Below are positions 8,509-17,417 of a stretch of 64,000 nucleotides of DNA, one piece after another (the first letter of the stretch is position 1; each line of letters begins with the position of its first letter). The notes beneath the pieces were generated by a model. That model searched no databases. It was not told the DNA's origin and saw nothing but the letters and a program-made list of their open reading frames with translations. Position numbers and translations under genes: made by a program. The stretch is from Streptosporangium pseudovulgare (GTDB lineage Bacteria; Actinomycetota; Actinomycetes; Streptosporangiales; Streptosporangiaceae), in NCBI RefSeq assembly GCF_014648055.1, contig NZ_BMQJ01000001.1, positions 310,001 to 374,000 on the forward strand, in the 5' to 3' direction.

Positions 8509-9670
8509 CTGGCCCTCCCGACTCGAACCGTACCCGGAGAAACCCGTCGCGGAGCACGGCCTCGCGCACCCGCCTGCGGGACAGGGCCGCGGGCAGAGCC
8601 AGCACCCGCCGGTGGGAGCCGGCGGTGACGATCAGCTCGTCGCCCTTGCGCGCCAGGTCCACCTCGCCCCGCTCGGCGAGCGGCAGCGCCAGGACCAGCT
8701 CTCCCTCGGGGGTGATCCGCAGCGGCGGGTCCCCGGCGGGCGGCGCGAAGGGGTCGGTCCGGCCGTACACGGCCTCGGCGACCTCGGCGAGGGCGTCGGC
8801 GCCGACCGGCTCGGCGTCGAGGTAGGGCACAGTGTGCAGGGGCAGCGGGGAGAACGACTGGCGGATCTCCGCCAGGTGGCCGGTCTGGGCCTTCACCCAG
8901 CCGCGCCGCCACGGGTCGGCCCCGCCCGCGGGGAAGACCCGGTTGGCGATCACCGCGTCGACGCGGTAGCCGTACAGGCTGAGCGAGGTGAGCGTGCGGC
9001 GGGCCTCGGCCAGCACGACGGCCTCGGGGGTGAGGACCAGCCGGACGCTGGCGTCGGGGCCGGTGAGCAGCTCCCGGACCTCCATCAGGCTCCGGTGCAG
9101 GCGCTCCCCCGCGCCGAGCACGTGATCCTCGGGCACGTTCACCTGGGCCACCCTGCGGACCACCGGCGAGAGCGCGCGCAGCAGCCGCCGGCCGGTCGGC
9201 AGCAGCCGGTTCACGTGCCAGTCGAGGGCCTCGGGCAGGGCGAGCAGCCGGAGCGTCTCGGCGGTGGGCGCGCAGTCGACGACGATCACGTCCCACCGGC
9301 CGTCGCGGGCCTGCTCGCGCAGCTCCAGCAGCGCGATGACCTCCTCCGCGCCGGGCAGCACCGTGATCTCCTCGGCGGTGATCTCGTCCAGGCCGAGGTC
9401 GGCGAGGACGTCCCTGGCGTAGTCGCGCAGCTCGCCCCACTGGCGCTCCAGCGCCTTCTGGGTGTCCACCTGGTACAGGTGCAGGCCGGGCTCGACCTCG
9501 GCGGGGCCGTCCCCGGCCGTCACGCCCAGCGCGTCGGCCAGCGAGTGCGCGGTGTCGGTGGAGAGCACCAGCGTCCTCCGCCCCGAGCGGGCGGCGAGGG
9601 TGGCGGTGGCGGCCGCCACGGTCGTCTTGCCGACGCCGCCCTTGCCGGTGAACAGCAGGACCCGGCTCAC
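8501..9670 (-). CDS. ArsA/Get3-family anion-transporter-like ATPase
   Basis: The 389-residue protein opens with the deviant Walker A GKGGVGKTT, followed by STDTAHSLADAL (switch I), IVVDCAPTAETLRLL (switch II) and a C-terminal alpha-crystallin-like domain beginning near EGELVLALPL. This is the architecture of actinobacterial ArsA homologues such as Rv2184c, not of arsenite pumps. No arsB or arsR is nearby, so arsenic efflux is unlikely. A role in protein or lipid handling at the membrane is an inference from Get3 homology. The start is GTG 9670 with GGGAGG upstream. Confidence 0.9.
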   Translation of the reverse strand: MSRVLLFTGKGGVGKTTVAAATATLAARSGRRTLVLSTDTAHSLADALGVTAGDGPAEVEPGLHLYQVDTQKALERQWGELRDYARDVLADLGLDEITAEEITVLPGAEEVIALLELREQARDGRWDVIVVDCAPTAETLRLLALPEALDWHVNRLLPTGRRLLRALSPVVRRVAQVNVPEDHVLGAGERLHRSLMEVRELLTGPDASVRLVLTPEAVVLAEARRTLTSLSLYGYRVDAVIANRVFPAGGADPWRRGWVKAQTGHLAEIRQSFSPLPLHTVPYLDAEPVGADALAEVAEAVYGRTDPFAPPAGDPPLRITPEGELVLALPLAERGEVDLARKGDELIVTAGSHRRVLALPAALSRRRVREAVLRDGFLRVRFESGGPDD

Positions 9671-9794
9671 GCGGCCTCCCGGCCCGCCGCCGCACCGCCC
9701 GAGACGGCCGTCCCGAGGCCCGGCACGACCGGGACGGCCGCCGTACGGCCCGGCGCGGCCGTACGGCCCGCCGCCGGAGCCCGGCCGCCGCGCC

Positions 9795-10232
9795 TCATGA
9801 GGCCTCGACGCGCTTCTTCAGTCCCTTCAGGGCGGTGTCGACGATGACCTTCTCGGCCTTCCGTCTGATCATGCCGATCATCGGGACCTTGAGGTCCGCG
9901 GCGAGCTCGTACGTCACCTCGGTGCCGCTGCCCCGCTCGGCCAGGACGTAACGTCCGGTGAGCCCGGAGATCATCCGGCCCTCCTTCGCGATCCGCCAGC
10001 CGACGGACTCCTCGCCTTCCCAGGTGTAGGCGAGGGTGTACTCGTCGTTGATGACGCCCGCGTCCAGGACGAACCTGACCTCGGCCGGGCGGCCGTCCGG
10101 CCCGGTGGACAGGACCTCGGCCTCCTTCACCTGGCCGGCCCACCGGGGATAGGAGGAGAAGTCGGCGATCACGGCCATGACGGCCGGGCGGGCGGCGTCG
10201 ATCGTGATGCTGGAGGAGGTGCGATCAGCCAT
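9795..10232 (-). CDS. SRPBCC-family protein (polyketide cyclase/dehydrase-like)
   Basis: This 145-residue single-domain protein shows the START/Bet v1-like pattern: N-terminal beta-strand TSSSITIDAARPAV, the helix segment VIADFSSYPRWAGQVKEAEVL, and a C-terminal long helix ending LKGLKKRVEAS. Such domains bind hydrophobic ligands in a deep cavity. It precedes the ArsA-like ATPase on the same strand by 124 bp, and the ATPase-SRPBCC pair is conserved in actinobacteria (Rv2184c/Rv2185c), which suggests a shared but unknown lipid-related role. The start is ATG 10232. Confidence 0.87.
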   Translation of the reverse strand: MADRTSSSITIDAARPAVMAVIADFSSYPRWAGQVKEAEVLSTGPDGRPAEVRFVLDAGVINDEYTLAYTWEGEESVGWRIAKEGRMISGLTGRYVLAERGSGTEVTYELAADLKVPMIGMIRRKAEKVIVDTALKGLKKRVEAS

Positions 10233-10384
10233 GGGGTTACCGTACTCGTTCCCGGTTTCCCCGCGGACCTCCGGCGCACCGCGCCGTTCCCTCCCGGATG
10301 ACGCCGATCCTCCCTCCCGGATGGCGCCGGTCCGGCCGCCCGGACCGCGTCGCCCTCCCCCGGGCCACCGTCGCGGCGTCCGGC

Positions 10385-11161
10385 TCACCACTCCAGGACG
10401 AAGGGCGTCCCCCGGCCGCGGAAGTGGCCCACGTTGAGGCACTCGGTCCGGCCGATCCGGGTGCGGGGCGACAGGGGCTGGTGGACGTGGCCGAACAGGG
10501 CGTAGCGCGGCTGGGTCCGCCTGATCGCCTCCAGCGTGGCCTCGCTGCCCCGCTCGAAGCGCCGGGCGACCACGTCGTAGAGCAGCTCGGGGACGGCCGG
10601 GGGGATGTGGCAGCAGAGCACGTCCACCTCGCCGACGGCCTCCACCTTGCGGGCGAACTCCTCGTCGTCGATCTCGTTCGGCGTCCGGTACGGCGTGCGC
10701 AGCCCGCCCCCGACGAAGCCGAACCGCAGGCCGCCGATCTCCACCGTCTCCCCGTCGAGCACGCGGTGGCCCTCCCGCAGGTAGTCGGGCCACAGGCGGG
10801 GCAGGTCCACGTTGCCGTGGGTGAGGTAGGCCGGGACCGGCATCGCGGCGAAGATCTCCTCGTACTGCCGGCGGACGGCGCGCTCGATGTGGTCGCGGGG
10901 GTCGCCGCCGAGGGAGGCCCACAGCGCCGCCGACATCTCCCGCGCCTCGCCGAACCGCCTGGCGGTGCGCAGCGTGATGAGGCGGGCGGCCTGCTCGGCG
11001 CCGAACAGCTCGGCGAAGATGCCCCGGGAGTGGTCGTCGTAGTCGACGAACAGGATGAGGTCCCCGAGGCAGAGGAGCGCGTCGGCCCCCTCTCCCGCGC
11101 GGGCCAGGACGTCGGTCCTACCGTGCACATCACTGACGACATGAACCCGCATGACCGACAT
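10385..11161 (-). CDS. Calcineurin-like metallophosphoesterase
   Basis: The roughly 258-residue protein carries the metallophosphoesterase motifs in order: VVSDVHGR (D-x-H), CLGDLILF (GD), LTHGNVDLP (GN-D/H), CCHIPP (H) and LFGHVHQP (GHxH). It coordinates a two-metal centre to hydrolyse phosphomono- or diesters; substrates in the family range from cyclic nucleotides to nucleic acids. The start is ATG 11161, with ATG 11152 also possible; neither has a good ribosome site. It diverges from fadD15 across about 190 bp. Confidence 0.88.
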   Translation of the reverse strand: MSVMRVHVVSDVHGRTDVLARAGEGADALLCLGDLILFVDYDDHSRGIFAELFGAEQAARLITLRTARRFGEAREMSAALWASLGGDPRDHIERAVRRQYEEIFAAMPVPAYLTHGNVDLPRLWPDYLREGHRVLDGETVEIGGLRFGFVGGGLRTPYRTPNEIDDEEFARKVEAVGEVDVLCCHIPPAVPELLYDVVARRFERGSEATLEAIRRTQPRYALFGHVHQPLSPRTRIGRTECLNVGHFRGRGTPFVLEW

Positions 11162-11355
11162 ACTAACCAGCCCAAGAAAGCGGACATAAGTAACAACTAA
11201 GCCGCGACCGGTACGGCGCGGCCGCCCCGGACGGTCGGGCTGATAGCGTGAATCCGCCTCGGACAACGCCTGTTTGGCGGGCCTTACCCACGCGTAACAT
11301 GTCGCGTCGAACCTTCAGGCAGACCCATCGATCCGTGCGACCTCGAGGAGTGCCC

Positions 11356-13149
11356 GTGCGCGAGTACAGCGTCCCCGTGCTGGTGGACGTCCCCCCCTCC
11401 GCCAATCTGACCGACACGCTCTTCCAGCGCGCCGATCGGGAGCCGGGCACCGTGGTCATGCGCCGCAAGGTCGGCGAGGAGTGGAGGGACGTCACCGCCG
11501 GGGAGTTCCGCGACCAGGTCGCCGCCCTGGCCAAGGGCCTGATCGCCGCCGGGATCGAGCCGGGCGACCGGGTCGCCCTGATGTCGCGCACCCGCTACGA
11601 GTGGACCGTCGCCGACTACGCGATCTGGGCCGCCGGCGCGGTCGGCGTGCCGATCTACGAGACCTCCTCCGCCGACCAGGTGAGGTGGATCGTCTCCGAC
11701 AGCGGCGCCAGGGCCGCCTTCGTGGAGCTCGCCTCGCACGAGGAGACGGTCCGCGAGGTGATGGACGAGCTGCCGGGCCTCAAGGACGTCTGGCGCATCG
11801 ACGACGGCGCCCTGGAGGAGCTGGGCACGGCCGGCGCAGAGGTGTCCGACGAGACCCTGACCGAGCGCAGGACCTCCCGCGGCATCGCCGACCTGGCCAC
11901 CATCGTCTACACCTCCGGCACCACCGGACGGCCCAAGGGCTGCCGGCTGACCCACGACAACCTGCTGTTCACCGCGCGGAACGTGGCGGCCGGCCCGCTG
12001 GAGGCCCTGTTCACCAGCGAGGACCGGGCGGCGCTGCTGTTCCTGCCCCTCGCGCACGTCTTCGCCCGCATGATCGAGATCGTGCTCGTCGAGACGGGCA
12101 CGATCATCTCCCACACCCCCAACATGAAGAACGTCGCGCCCGACCTGCAGGGCACCCGGCCGACGTTCCTGCTGGGCGTGCCCCGGGTCTTCGAGAAGGT
12201 CTACAACAGCGCCGAGCAGACGGCCGCCGCCAGCGGCAAGGGCAAGATCTTCCACGCCGCCGTCGACGTCGCCATCGCCTGGAGCCGCGCCGAGTCCGCG
12301 GGCGGCGCCGGGCTCGGCCTGCGGATCAGGCGCGCCGTGTTCGACCGGCTGGTGTACCGCAGGCTCCGCGCGGCCACCGGCGGCAGGCTGTCGGCCGCGG
12401 TGTCGGGCGGCTCGGCACTGGGCGAGCGGCTCGGCCACTTCTTCCGCGGCGCGGGCATCGAGGTCTTCGAGGGCTGGGGCCTGACCGAGACCTCCGCGCC
12501 GTCCGCGGTCAACATGCCCGGCGCCAACAAGATCGGCACCGTCGGCAAGCCGTTCCCGGGCGTCACGCTCGCCGTCGCCGACGACGGCGAGATCCTGATC
12601 AAGGGCCGCCACGTCTTCCACGGTTACTGGAAGGACGAGAAGGCCACCGCCGAGGTGATCGACGCCGACGGCTGGTTCCACAGCGGCGACGTCGGCGAGC
12701 TGGACAAGGACGGCTACCTCCGCATCACCGGCCGCAAGAAGGAGATCATCATCACCGCCGCCGGCAAGAACGTCGCGCCCGGCCCGCTGGAGGACCTCAT
12801 CCGCGCCCACCCGCTGGTCAGCCAGGCGATGGTGGTCGGCGACGGCCGGCCGTTCGTCTCCGCGCTCGTCACCCTCGACCCCGAGGCGCTGGAGCAATGG
12901 AAGAAGACCAACGACAGGGAGGGCGCCTCCCTGGCCGAACTCAGCGCCGACCCGGCCGTCCTCGCCGAGGTGCAGAAGGCGGTGGACACCGCCAACCGCT
13001 CGGTGTCCAAGGCCGAGCAGATCAAGAAGTTCACGGTGCTCGACACCGACCTCACCGAGGAGACCGGGCACGTCACGCCCAGCCTCAAGATCAAGCGCAA
13101 CATCGTGATGCGCGACTTCGCCGACCGGATCGACGCCCTGTACGGCTGA
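11356..13149 (+). CDS. fadD15: Long-chain fatty acyl-CoA/AMP synthetase (FadD15-like)
   Basis: This 598-residue adenylate-forming enzyme has YTSGTTGRPKGC (P-loop), the linker and GWGLTETS motif, and GWFHSGDVGELDKDGYLRITGRKKEIII-type C-terminal signatures (read here in separate segments). It activates fatty acids to acyl-adenylate and acyl-CoA for lipid metabolism. Length and end match M. tuberculosis FadD15 (Rv2187), which occupies the same place beside pimB. The start is GTG 11356 because GAGGAG lies six bases before it; upstream in-frame codons lack a ribosome site. It is convergent with pimB. Confidence 0.94.
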   Translation: MREYSVPVLVDVPPSANLTDTLFQRADREPGTVVMRRKVGEEWRDVTAGEFRDQVAALAKGLIAAGIEPGDRVALMSRTRYEWTVADYAIWAAGAVGVPIYETSSADQVRWIVSDSGARAAFVELASHEETVREVMDELPGLKDVWRIDDGALEELGTAGAEVSDETLTERRTSRGIADLATIVYTSGTTGRPKGCRLTHDNLLFTARNVAAGPLEALFTSEDRAALLFLPLAHVFARMIEIVLVETGTIISHTPNMKNVAPDLQGTRPTFLLGVPRVFEKVYNSAEQTAAASGKGKIFHAAVDVAIAWSRAESAGGAGLGLRIRRAVFDRLVYRRLRAATGGRLSAAVSGGSALGERLGHFFRGAGIEVFEGWGLTETSAPSAVNMPGANKIGTVGKPFPGVTLAVADDGEILIKGRHVFHGYWKDEKATAEVIDADGWFHSGDVGELDKDGYLRITGRKKEIIITAAGKNVAPGPLEDLIRAHPLVSQAMVVGDGRPFVSALVTLDPEALEQWKKTNDREGASLAELSADPAVLAEVQKAVDTANRSVSKAEQIKKFTVLDTDLTEETGHVTPSLKIKRNIVMRDFADRIDALYG

Positions 13150-13207
13150 CACCGCACGGCCGGCGCGGCCCCGCCCCGCCGCACGACCGGCGTCCGACCC
13201 GCCGCGG

Positions 13208-13236
13208 GCCGGGCGCCGCCGTACCCGACGCCCGGC
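13208..13236. terminator. Weak hairpin between fadD15 and pimB
   Basis: An 8-bp stem, GCCGGGCG with CGCCCGGC, encloses 13 bases directly before the pimB stop between the convergent genes. Placement suggests a bidirectional terminator, but in such GC-rich DNA a stem this short could be chance. Confidence 0.3.
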
Positions 13237-14367
13237 TCACGGCCCGGCGGGCGCCGGATCCCGCAGCAGCTCGGCGAAGCGGGCGGACACCAGGTCCCAG
13301 CCCCACTCGCGGGCGACCCAGTCGCGCCCCCGCTCGCCCATCTTCCGCGCCCGCTCCGGGTCCTCCAGCAGCCCGGTCACGGCCCGCGCCACCTCCCGCG
13401 GGCGGGTGCCGTCCACCACCACGCCGGTCTCGCCCGGCAGGACCGCGTCCGGGGCCCCGCCGGAGGAGCCCGCCACCACGGGCAGTCCGCTGGCCGACGC
13501 CTCCAGGTAGACGATGCCGAGCCCCTCGACGTCGATGCCGCCCAGCCGGGTACGGCACGGCATGGCGAACACGTCCCCGGCGTCGAGGTGGGCCGGCAGC
13601 GCCGCCCACGGCACCGGCCCGGTGATCCGCACCGCGTCGCCCAGCGGCCGGGCCAGCCGTTCCAGGGTGCGGCGGTACGGGCCGCCGCCGACGATCAGCA
13701 GCACGGCCTCCGGCACGGCCCGCAGCACGAGCGGCCAGGCCCGCAGCAGGACGTCCTGGCCCTTGCGCGGCACCAGCCTGGACAGGCAGACCACGACCGG
13801 CCGCTCCCCCAGGCCCAGCGCCGCGCGCACCTCGTGCCCACCCGCGCCGGGCCGGAACGCCCCGGTGTCGACGCCGGGCGCGAGCCGGGCCAGCCTGTCC
13901 GCGGGGATCACCCGCTCCAGCCTCCGCCGGGTGTACTCCCCCAGATAGGTGACCACGTCGGCGTGCTCGCCGATCCTCGCCAGCAGCCCGCGGGCGCCGG
14001 GGACGCCGGCCCAGGCCGCCTCGTGCCCGTGGGTGACCATGACGATCCGGCGGGCCCCGGCGGCGCGCATCGCGGGCGCGAGCATCCCGAGCGGGGCCGC
14101 CGCCCCGAACACCACCGTGTCGCAGCCGTACGCGGCCACGGCCTCGGCGGCCCGGCGGGCGACCCCGCGGGTGGGCAGCATCAGCGAGGTGGGGTGCCGC
14201 ACGACCGGGTACGGCCTGCGGGCGTCGAAGTCCTCGCAGCCGGGCCAGCGCGGGGCGTAGACGACCACCGACCCCGGCGGGCGGCCGGCGGCCAGGCCGT
14301 GCACGAACGCCTGGATGCCCCCGGGCCGGGGCGGGAAGTCGTTGGTGAGGAACAGCGCGCGGCTCAC
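13237..14367 (-). CDS. pimB: GDP-mannose phosphatidylinositol mannosyltransferase (PimB' type)
   Basis: The 376-residue GT-B glycosyltransferase (GT4 family) begins LFLTNDFPPRPGGIQ, contains the donor-site SRLVPRKGQD, and has the E-x7-E motif in GIDVEGLGIVYLEASASG. By position next to fadD15 it matches Rv2188c (PimB'), which adds the second mannose to phosphatidylinositol monomannoside on the cytoplasmic membrane face, an early step toward PIMs and lipomannan. The start GTG overlaps the stop of the upstream M48 peptidase by four bases, so the two are coupled. Confidence 0.93.
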   Translation of the reverse strand: MSRALFLTNDFPPRPGGIQAFVHGLAAGRPPGSVVVYAPRWPGCEDFDARRPYPVVRHPTSLMLPTRGVARRAAEAVAAYGCDTVVFGAAAPLGMLAPAMRAAGARRIVMVTHGHEAAWAGVPGARGLLARIGEHADVVTYLGEYTRRRLERVIPADRLARLAPGVDTGAFRPGAGGHEVRAALGLGERPVVVCLSRLVPRKGQDVLLRAWPLVLRAVPEAVLLIVGGGPYRRTLERLARPLGDAVRITGPVPWAALPAHLDAGDVFAMPCRTRLGGIDVEGLGIVYLEASASGLPVVAGSSGGAPDAVLPGETGVVVDGTRPREVARAVTGLLEDPERARKMGERGRDWVAREWGWDLVSARFAELLRDPAPAGP

Positions 14368-15701
14368 GGCTCCGGGACGCCGTTCAGCAGGGCCCATGAG
14401 CGCGCCATGGCGATCCGCTGCGGCGTCGTCGGGTGAGAACCATAGAGAACATATTCCAGGAGGTCGGGCGAGAGATCGGAGATATTGGTGACCGCCAGGC
14501 GCCGCTGCATCGCGACGAACGTCTCCGGGTCCCGGGTCAGCTCCAGCGCGTGCGCGTCGGCGCGGGCCTCGATCTGCCTGCTGACCAGGTTCTGCGCCGG
14601 CCCGGACAGCACCGTGGCCAGGCTCAGCAGCCCCATGATCAGCCCCACCGCCCGCGGGTCGGCCGCCGAGGCGACGCCGGCGCGCCGCCGCACGGGGCCC
14701 GCGGCGAGCGCCAGGTACAGCAGGCAGGCGCCGAAGGCGGCGCCCAGCCCCCCGACGAGCGTGCCGTACAGCACGTCGCCCGCCTTGGCGTGGCCCAGCT
14801 CGTGCGCCACCACCAGCTCGACCTCCCTGGCGGGCGCCCGGAGCAGGGTGTCGTAGACCACGATCCTGCGGGTCGCGCCGAACCCGGAGACGTAGGCGTT
14901 GAGCGCGGTGGTGCGCCGGGAGGCGTCGGCGACCAGGACGTCCTCGACGGGCACGCCGTCGCGGGCGGCCATGGCCAGCAGGTCGTCGCGCAGCGGCCCG
15001 GCGGCCATCGGCGTGAAGTCGTTGAAGATCGGCTCGATGACCACCGGGTAGGCGAAGGACGCGGCCACGGTCAGTGTGAACGCGCCGATCGCGGCGGGTA
15101 TCCACCAGCGCCGGAAGCGCCGGGCCAGCGCCACCACCGCGAGCACCATGACCGCGAGCAGCGCGGTCCGGACGCCGATGTCCTTGAGCCGGTCCGCGGT
15201 CCACGACGGCCACGTCTGAGTGGACAGGCCGTAGGCGCGCAGTTGCGTCTCCGACCACATGCCCAGCGGCCAGCGCAGGGCCTCGACCGCCGCCGACAGC
15301 CCGGCGACGCCGAGCAGCGCCCGCACCCACCAGGGTCCGCGCAGCCGGCCGAGCAGCCGGGCGCCCAGCGGAGTGGCCACCAGTACCCCGGCGGCCAGGA
15401 GGGTCAGCCCGAGCGACAGGTAGGCGGGCGCGGCGAGCGCGGCGTCGAACGCCTCGGAGCGGGCGATCCGCCCGGCGGTGAAGTCGCGCGCCGGGTCCGG
15501 CGCGACGGCCGGGGCGGCGGACGGCAGGGCCCGCCAGGGGGTGGTGAGCGCCACGACCGCGAGCGTGGCCGCGCCCAGGGCGGCCAGCGCCCATCCGGCG
15601 GCCCGCACTCCCACGGGCACGACTGCCGTCGCTGCCGTCGCCGCCGCGTCCGGCGTGTCCGGCGTGTCCGGCGTCGCCGGGCCCGTCGCGGGGTCCGTCA
15701 T
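14364..15701 (-). CDS. M48-family integral membrane metallopeptidase (Ste24-like)
   Basis: The 445-residue protein has several transmembrane helices (about residues 30-55, 90-115, 130-150, 180-200 and 210-230), the zinc motif VVAHELGHAKAG, and a downstream glutamate in RQIEARADAHALEL, giving an HExxH/E gluzincin active site. It resembles CAAX-protease-type Ste24 peptidases and probably degrades or trims membrane proteins. The start is ATG 15701, with GGAGGG correctly spaced. It is translationally coupled to pimB, which suggests a cell-envelope role; this pairing is not part of the mycobacterial order as I recall it. Confidence 0.9.
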   Translation of the reverse strand: MTDPATGPATPDTPDTPDAAATAATAVVPVGVRAAGWALAALGAATLAVVALTTPWRALPSAAPAVAPDPARDFTAGRIARSEAFDAALAAPAYLSLGLTLLAAGVLVATPLGARLLGRLRGPWWVRALLGVAGLSAAVEALRWPLGMWSETQLRAYGLSTQTWPSWTADRLKDIGVRTALLAVMVLAVVALARRFRRWWIPAAIGAFTLTVAASFAYPVVIEPIFNDFTPMAAGPLRDDLLAMAARDGVPVEDVLVADASRRTTALNAYVSGFGATRRIVVYDTLLRAPAREVELVVAHELGHAKAGDVLYGTLVGGLGAAFGACLLYLALAAGPVRRRAGVASAADPRAVGLIMGLLSLATVLSGPAQNLVSRQIEARADAHALELTRDPETFVAMQRRLAVTNISDLSPDLLEYVLYGSHPTTPQRIAMARSWALLNGVPEP

Positions 15702-15750
15702 CGGGTCCCTCCGAGCCGCGGGGACCCCGCTCTCGGGCATGGGGAGGACG

Positions 15751-16557
15751 TCAACCCAGCTCCCTTCTCAGGTGGTCGCGCCAGCCGGCGGTGAACTCCG
15801 CCGGGGACAGGCCCGGCACGCCGCCGACATCGCTACCGTAGAGCCTCACCAGGGCCCGCTCGCCGTACCGCTGCGCGACATAGCGGCAGGCGAGCCACGC
15901 CTCCTCGTACGCCTGCGCCCGCCGCGGGGCGCCCGCCGCGAAGTCGGCGGGGCCGGGGAGCCGCGCGGGCAGCCGGCCCGCGCGCACCTCGGCGGCCAGT
16001 TCGGCGGCGGCCGTCGCGGTCGCGATCCCGGCGTCACGGTAGCCGACGTAGTCGGCGAACCCCTCCGACAGCCAGACCGGCACCCGGCCGCCGCGGGTGG
16101 CGCCGGTGGCCACGTGGGTGAGCTCGTGGGCGAGCACCACGTCGCGGCCGGTCCCGCTCAGCCTGGCGTACCCCGACGGCAGGACGATCACCCGGCCCGC
16201 GTCCGCCAGCGCGGCCAGGCCGGCGACGGCGGCGGGCGCGGCGCCGGCCAGCGCCGCCGCCTCGGCGTCGTCGGCGGGGAACAGGACCACCGCCCGGACC
16301 GGCCCCCAGACCTCGAGGACCGTACGGCGGGCGCGGTCGGCCCTGGCCGCCAGGTCGGCGAGGCGGGACGGCGGGACGCGGTGGCCGATCACGACCGAGT
16401 GCTCGCCGCGGACGGTGACGGAGTCGCCGGGCCACGGGTCGCGCGGCGCGGGAGACGGGCTCGCACCGGTGACCAGGGCGGCGCCCGCCAGCGTCAGGAT
16501 CCCGGCGAGCACGGCACGACGCTCCGCCGGGCCGCGCAGCTCTGTCGGGACGCGCAC
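15751..16557 (-). CDS. Secreted or membrane-anchored gluzincin metallopeptidase (HELTH motif)
   Basis: This 268-residue protein has an N-terminal hydrophobic segment (AVLAGILTLAGAALVTGA, about residues 15-32) and the zinc-site motif VVLAHELTHVATG near residue 145, followed about 18 residues on by WLSEGFADYVG, whose glutamate would be the third ligand. This is the Peptidase_MA-like/gluzincin arrangement. It is probably outside the membrane. It lies 49 bp upstream of the M48 peptidase on the same strand, so two zinc peptidases and PimB may form one operon. The GTG start at 16557 has a weak ribosome site. Confidence 0.82.
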   Translation of the reverse strand: MRVPTELRGPAERRAVLAGILTLAGAALVTGASPSPAPRDPWPGDSVTVRGEHSVVIGHRVPPSRLADLAARADRARRTVLEVWGPVRAVVLFPADDAEAAALAGAAPAAVAGLAALADAGRVIVLPSGYARLSGTGRDVVLAHELTHVATGATRGGRVPVWLSEGFADYVGYRDAGIATATAAAELAAEVRAGRLPARLPGPADFAAGAPRRAQAYEEAWLACRYVAQRYGERALVRLYGSDVGGVPGLSPAEFTAGWRDHLRRELG

Positions 16558-16680
16558 ACGCCCGATGGTAGCGACGGGCCCCGGACGCCGACCGGCGGCG
16601 TCCCGGTGGCGCGGCGGGCGCGCCGCGGGGTCCGGCGACGTCGCGGTCCGGCCCGGACCGGACCGGACCCGGACACGCGG

Positions 16681-16717
16681 CGGCCCCGCCCGTCCCTTCG
16701 CGGGACGGGCGGGGCCG
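16681..16717 (-). terminator. Strong hairpin downstream of the riboswitch-controlled NlpC gene
   Basis: A perfect 16-bp stem (CGGCCCCGCCCGTCCC with its complement) closes a five-base TTCGC loop 41 bases past the stop of the minus-strand NlpC/P60 gene. There is no long U run, as is usual in actinobacteria. It separates that gene from the metallopeptidase operon. Confidence 0.7.
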
Positions 16718-16757
16718 TCTTCCCGGTCACCCCCTGGCGGGCGGCGGCCGGGATCCG

Positions 16758-17396
16758 TCAGGCTCCGGGCCGGACCGCCCCGGAGAAGGCGGACCGGTAG
16801 TACCCCTTCAGGGGGACGACCCTGACGGTCTTGCCGCTGCTCGGCGAGTGGACCATCCTGCCCTTGCCGACGTACATGCCCACGTGGCCCTTGCCGTAGA
16901 AGAACAGCAGGTCACCGGGGCGCAGGCTGCTCCACGAGACCTTCTTCCGCACGGATCGGTACTGGCTGGTCGTGACCCTGGGGAGGGAGACGCCGGCCTT
17001 GCGCCACGCGTACCGGACGAGACCGGAGCAGTCGAACGCGCCGGGACCGGAGGCTCCCCACCGGTACGGATCGCCGATCTGCTTCTTGGCCGTCGAGACG
17101 GCCCTCGCGGCCTTCACCTTCTGCAGCGCGGCCCTGCTCAGCGTGGTCTTCTTCTTCGCCTTCGCCGTCTTCTTGGCGCTGGTGTGCGCCGTGGAGGCGG
17201 CGGAGGCGGCGACCGGGCTCTCAACCCGAGAGGCGGTGCTTCTGACCTGGAGAACGGAGCCGGTTTCCGTGTCGGCCAGCGCGGCCGTGGAGCCCATTGT
17301 GACCGCTCCGGCGGAGGCGGTCACGGTGAGGGCGAAACCACTGGCGCAAACGCGAAAAAGGCGCGACGAACGGGGGTTACGCAGGGTGGTAGACAG
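16758..17396 (-). CDS. NlpC/P60 cell-wall endopeptidase, probable CTG start, riboswitch controlled
   Basis: The C-terminal NlpC/P60 domain shows AFDCSGLVRYAW (catalytic Cys), the GHVGMYVGKG His region and the third-residue site at MVHSPSSG. These enzymes cut stem peptides of peptidoglycan. The middle is a Lys/Ala-rich linker. From the GTG at 17324 the signal peptide would lack its basic n-region. Reading on to a CTG at 17394-17396 gives STTLRNPRSSRLFRVCASGF, a complete Sec signal, and AAGGAG at 17402-17407 sits five bases before it. No ATG, GTG or TTG exists between that site and the upstream stop at 17433, so CTG (or the adjacent ATC) is the best start. A c-di-AMP riboswitch lies just upstream. 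Confidence 0.88.
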   Translation of the reverse strand: MSTTLRNPRSSRLFRVCASGFALTVTASAGAVTMGSTAALADTETGSVLQVRSTASRVESPVAASAASTAHTSAKKTAKAKKKTTLSRAALQKVKAARAVSTAKKQIGDPYRWGASGPGAFDCSGLVRYAWRKAGVSLPRVTTSQYRSVRKKVSWSSLRPGDLLFFYGKGHVGMYVGKGRMVHSPSSGKTVRVVPLKGYYRSAFSGAVRPGA

Positions 17397-17417
17397 GATT
17401 TCTCCTTGGGACTTCCG

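Noticed and set aside
8501-9670. Arsenite-efflux ATPase
   Set aside because: There is no arsB, arsR or arsD, and the sequence order matches the conserved actinobacterial ArsA-like protein with a crystallin-like end.
16758-17324. NlpC gene starting at GTG 17324
   Set aside because: The start has no ribosome site, loses the basic part of the signal peptide, and leaves the AAGGAG site after the riboswitch without a use.
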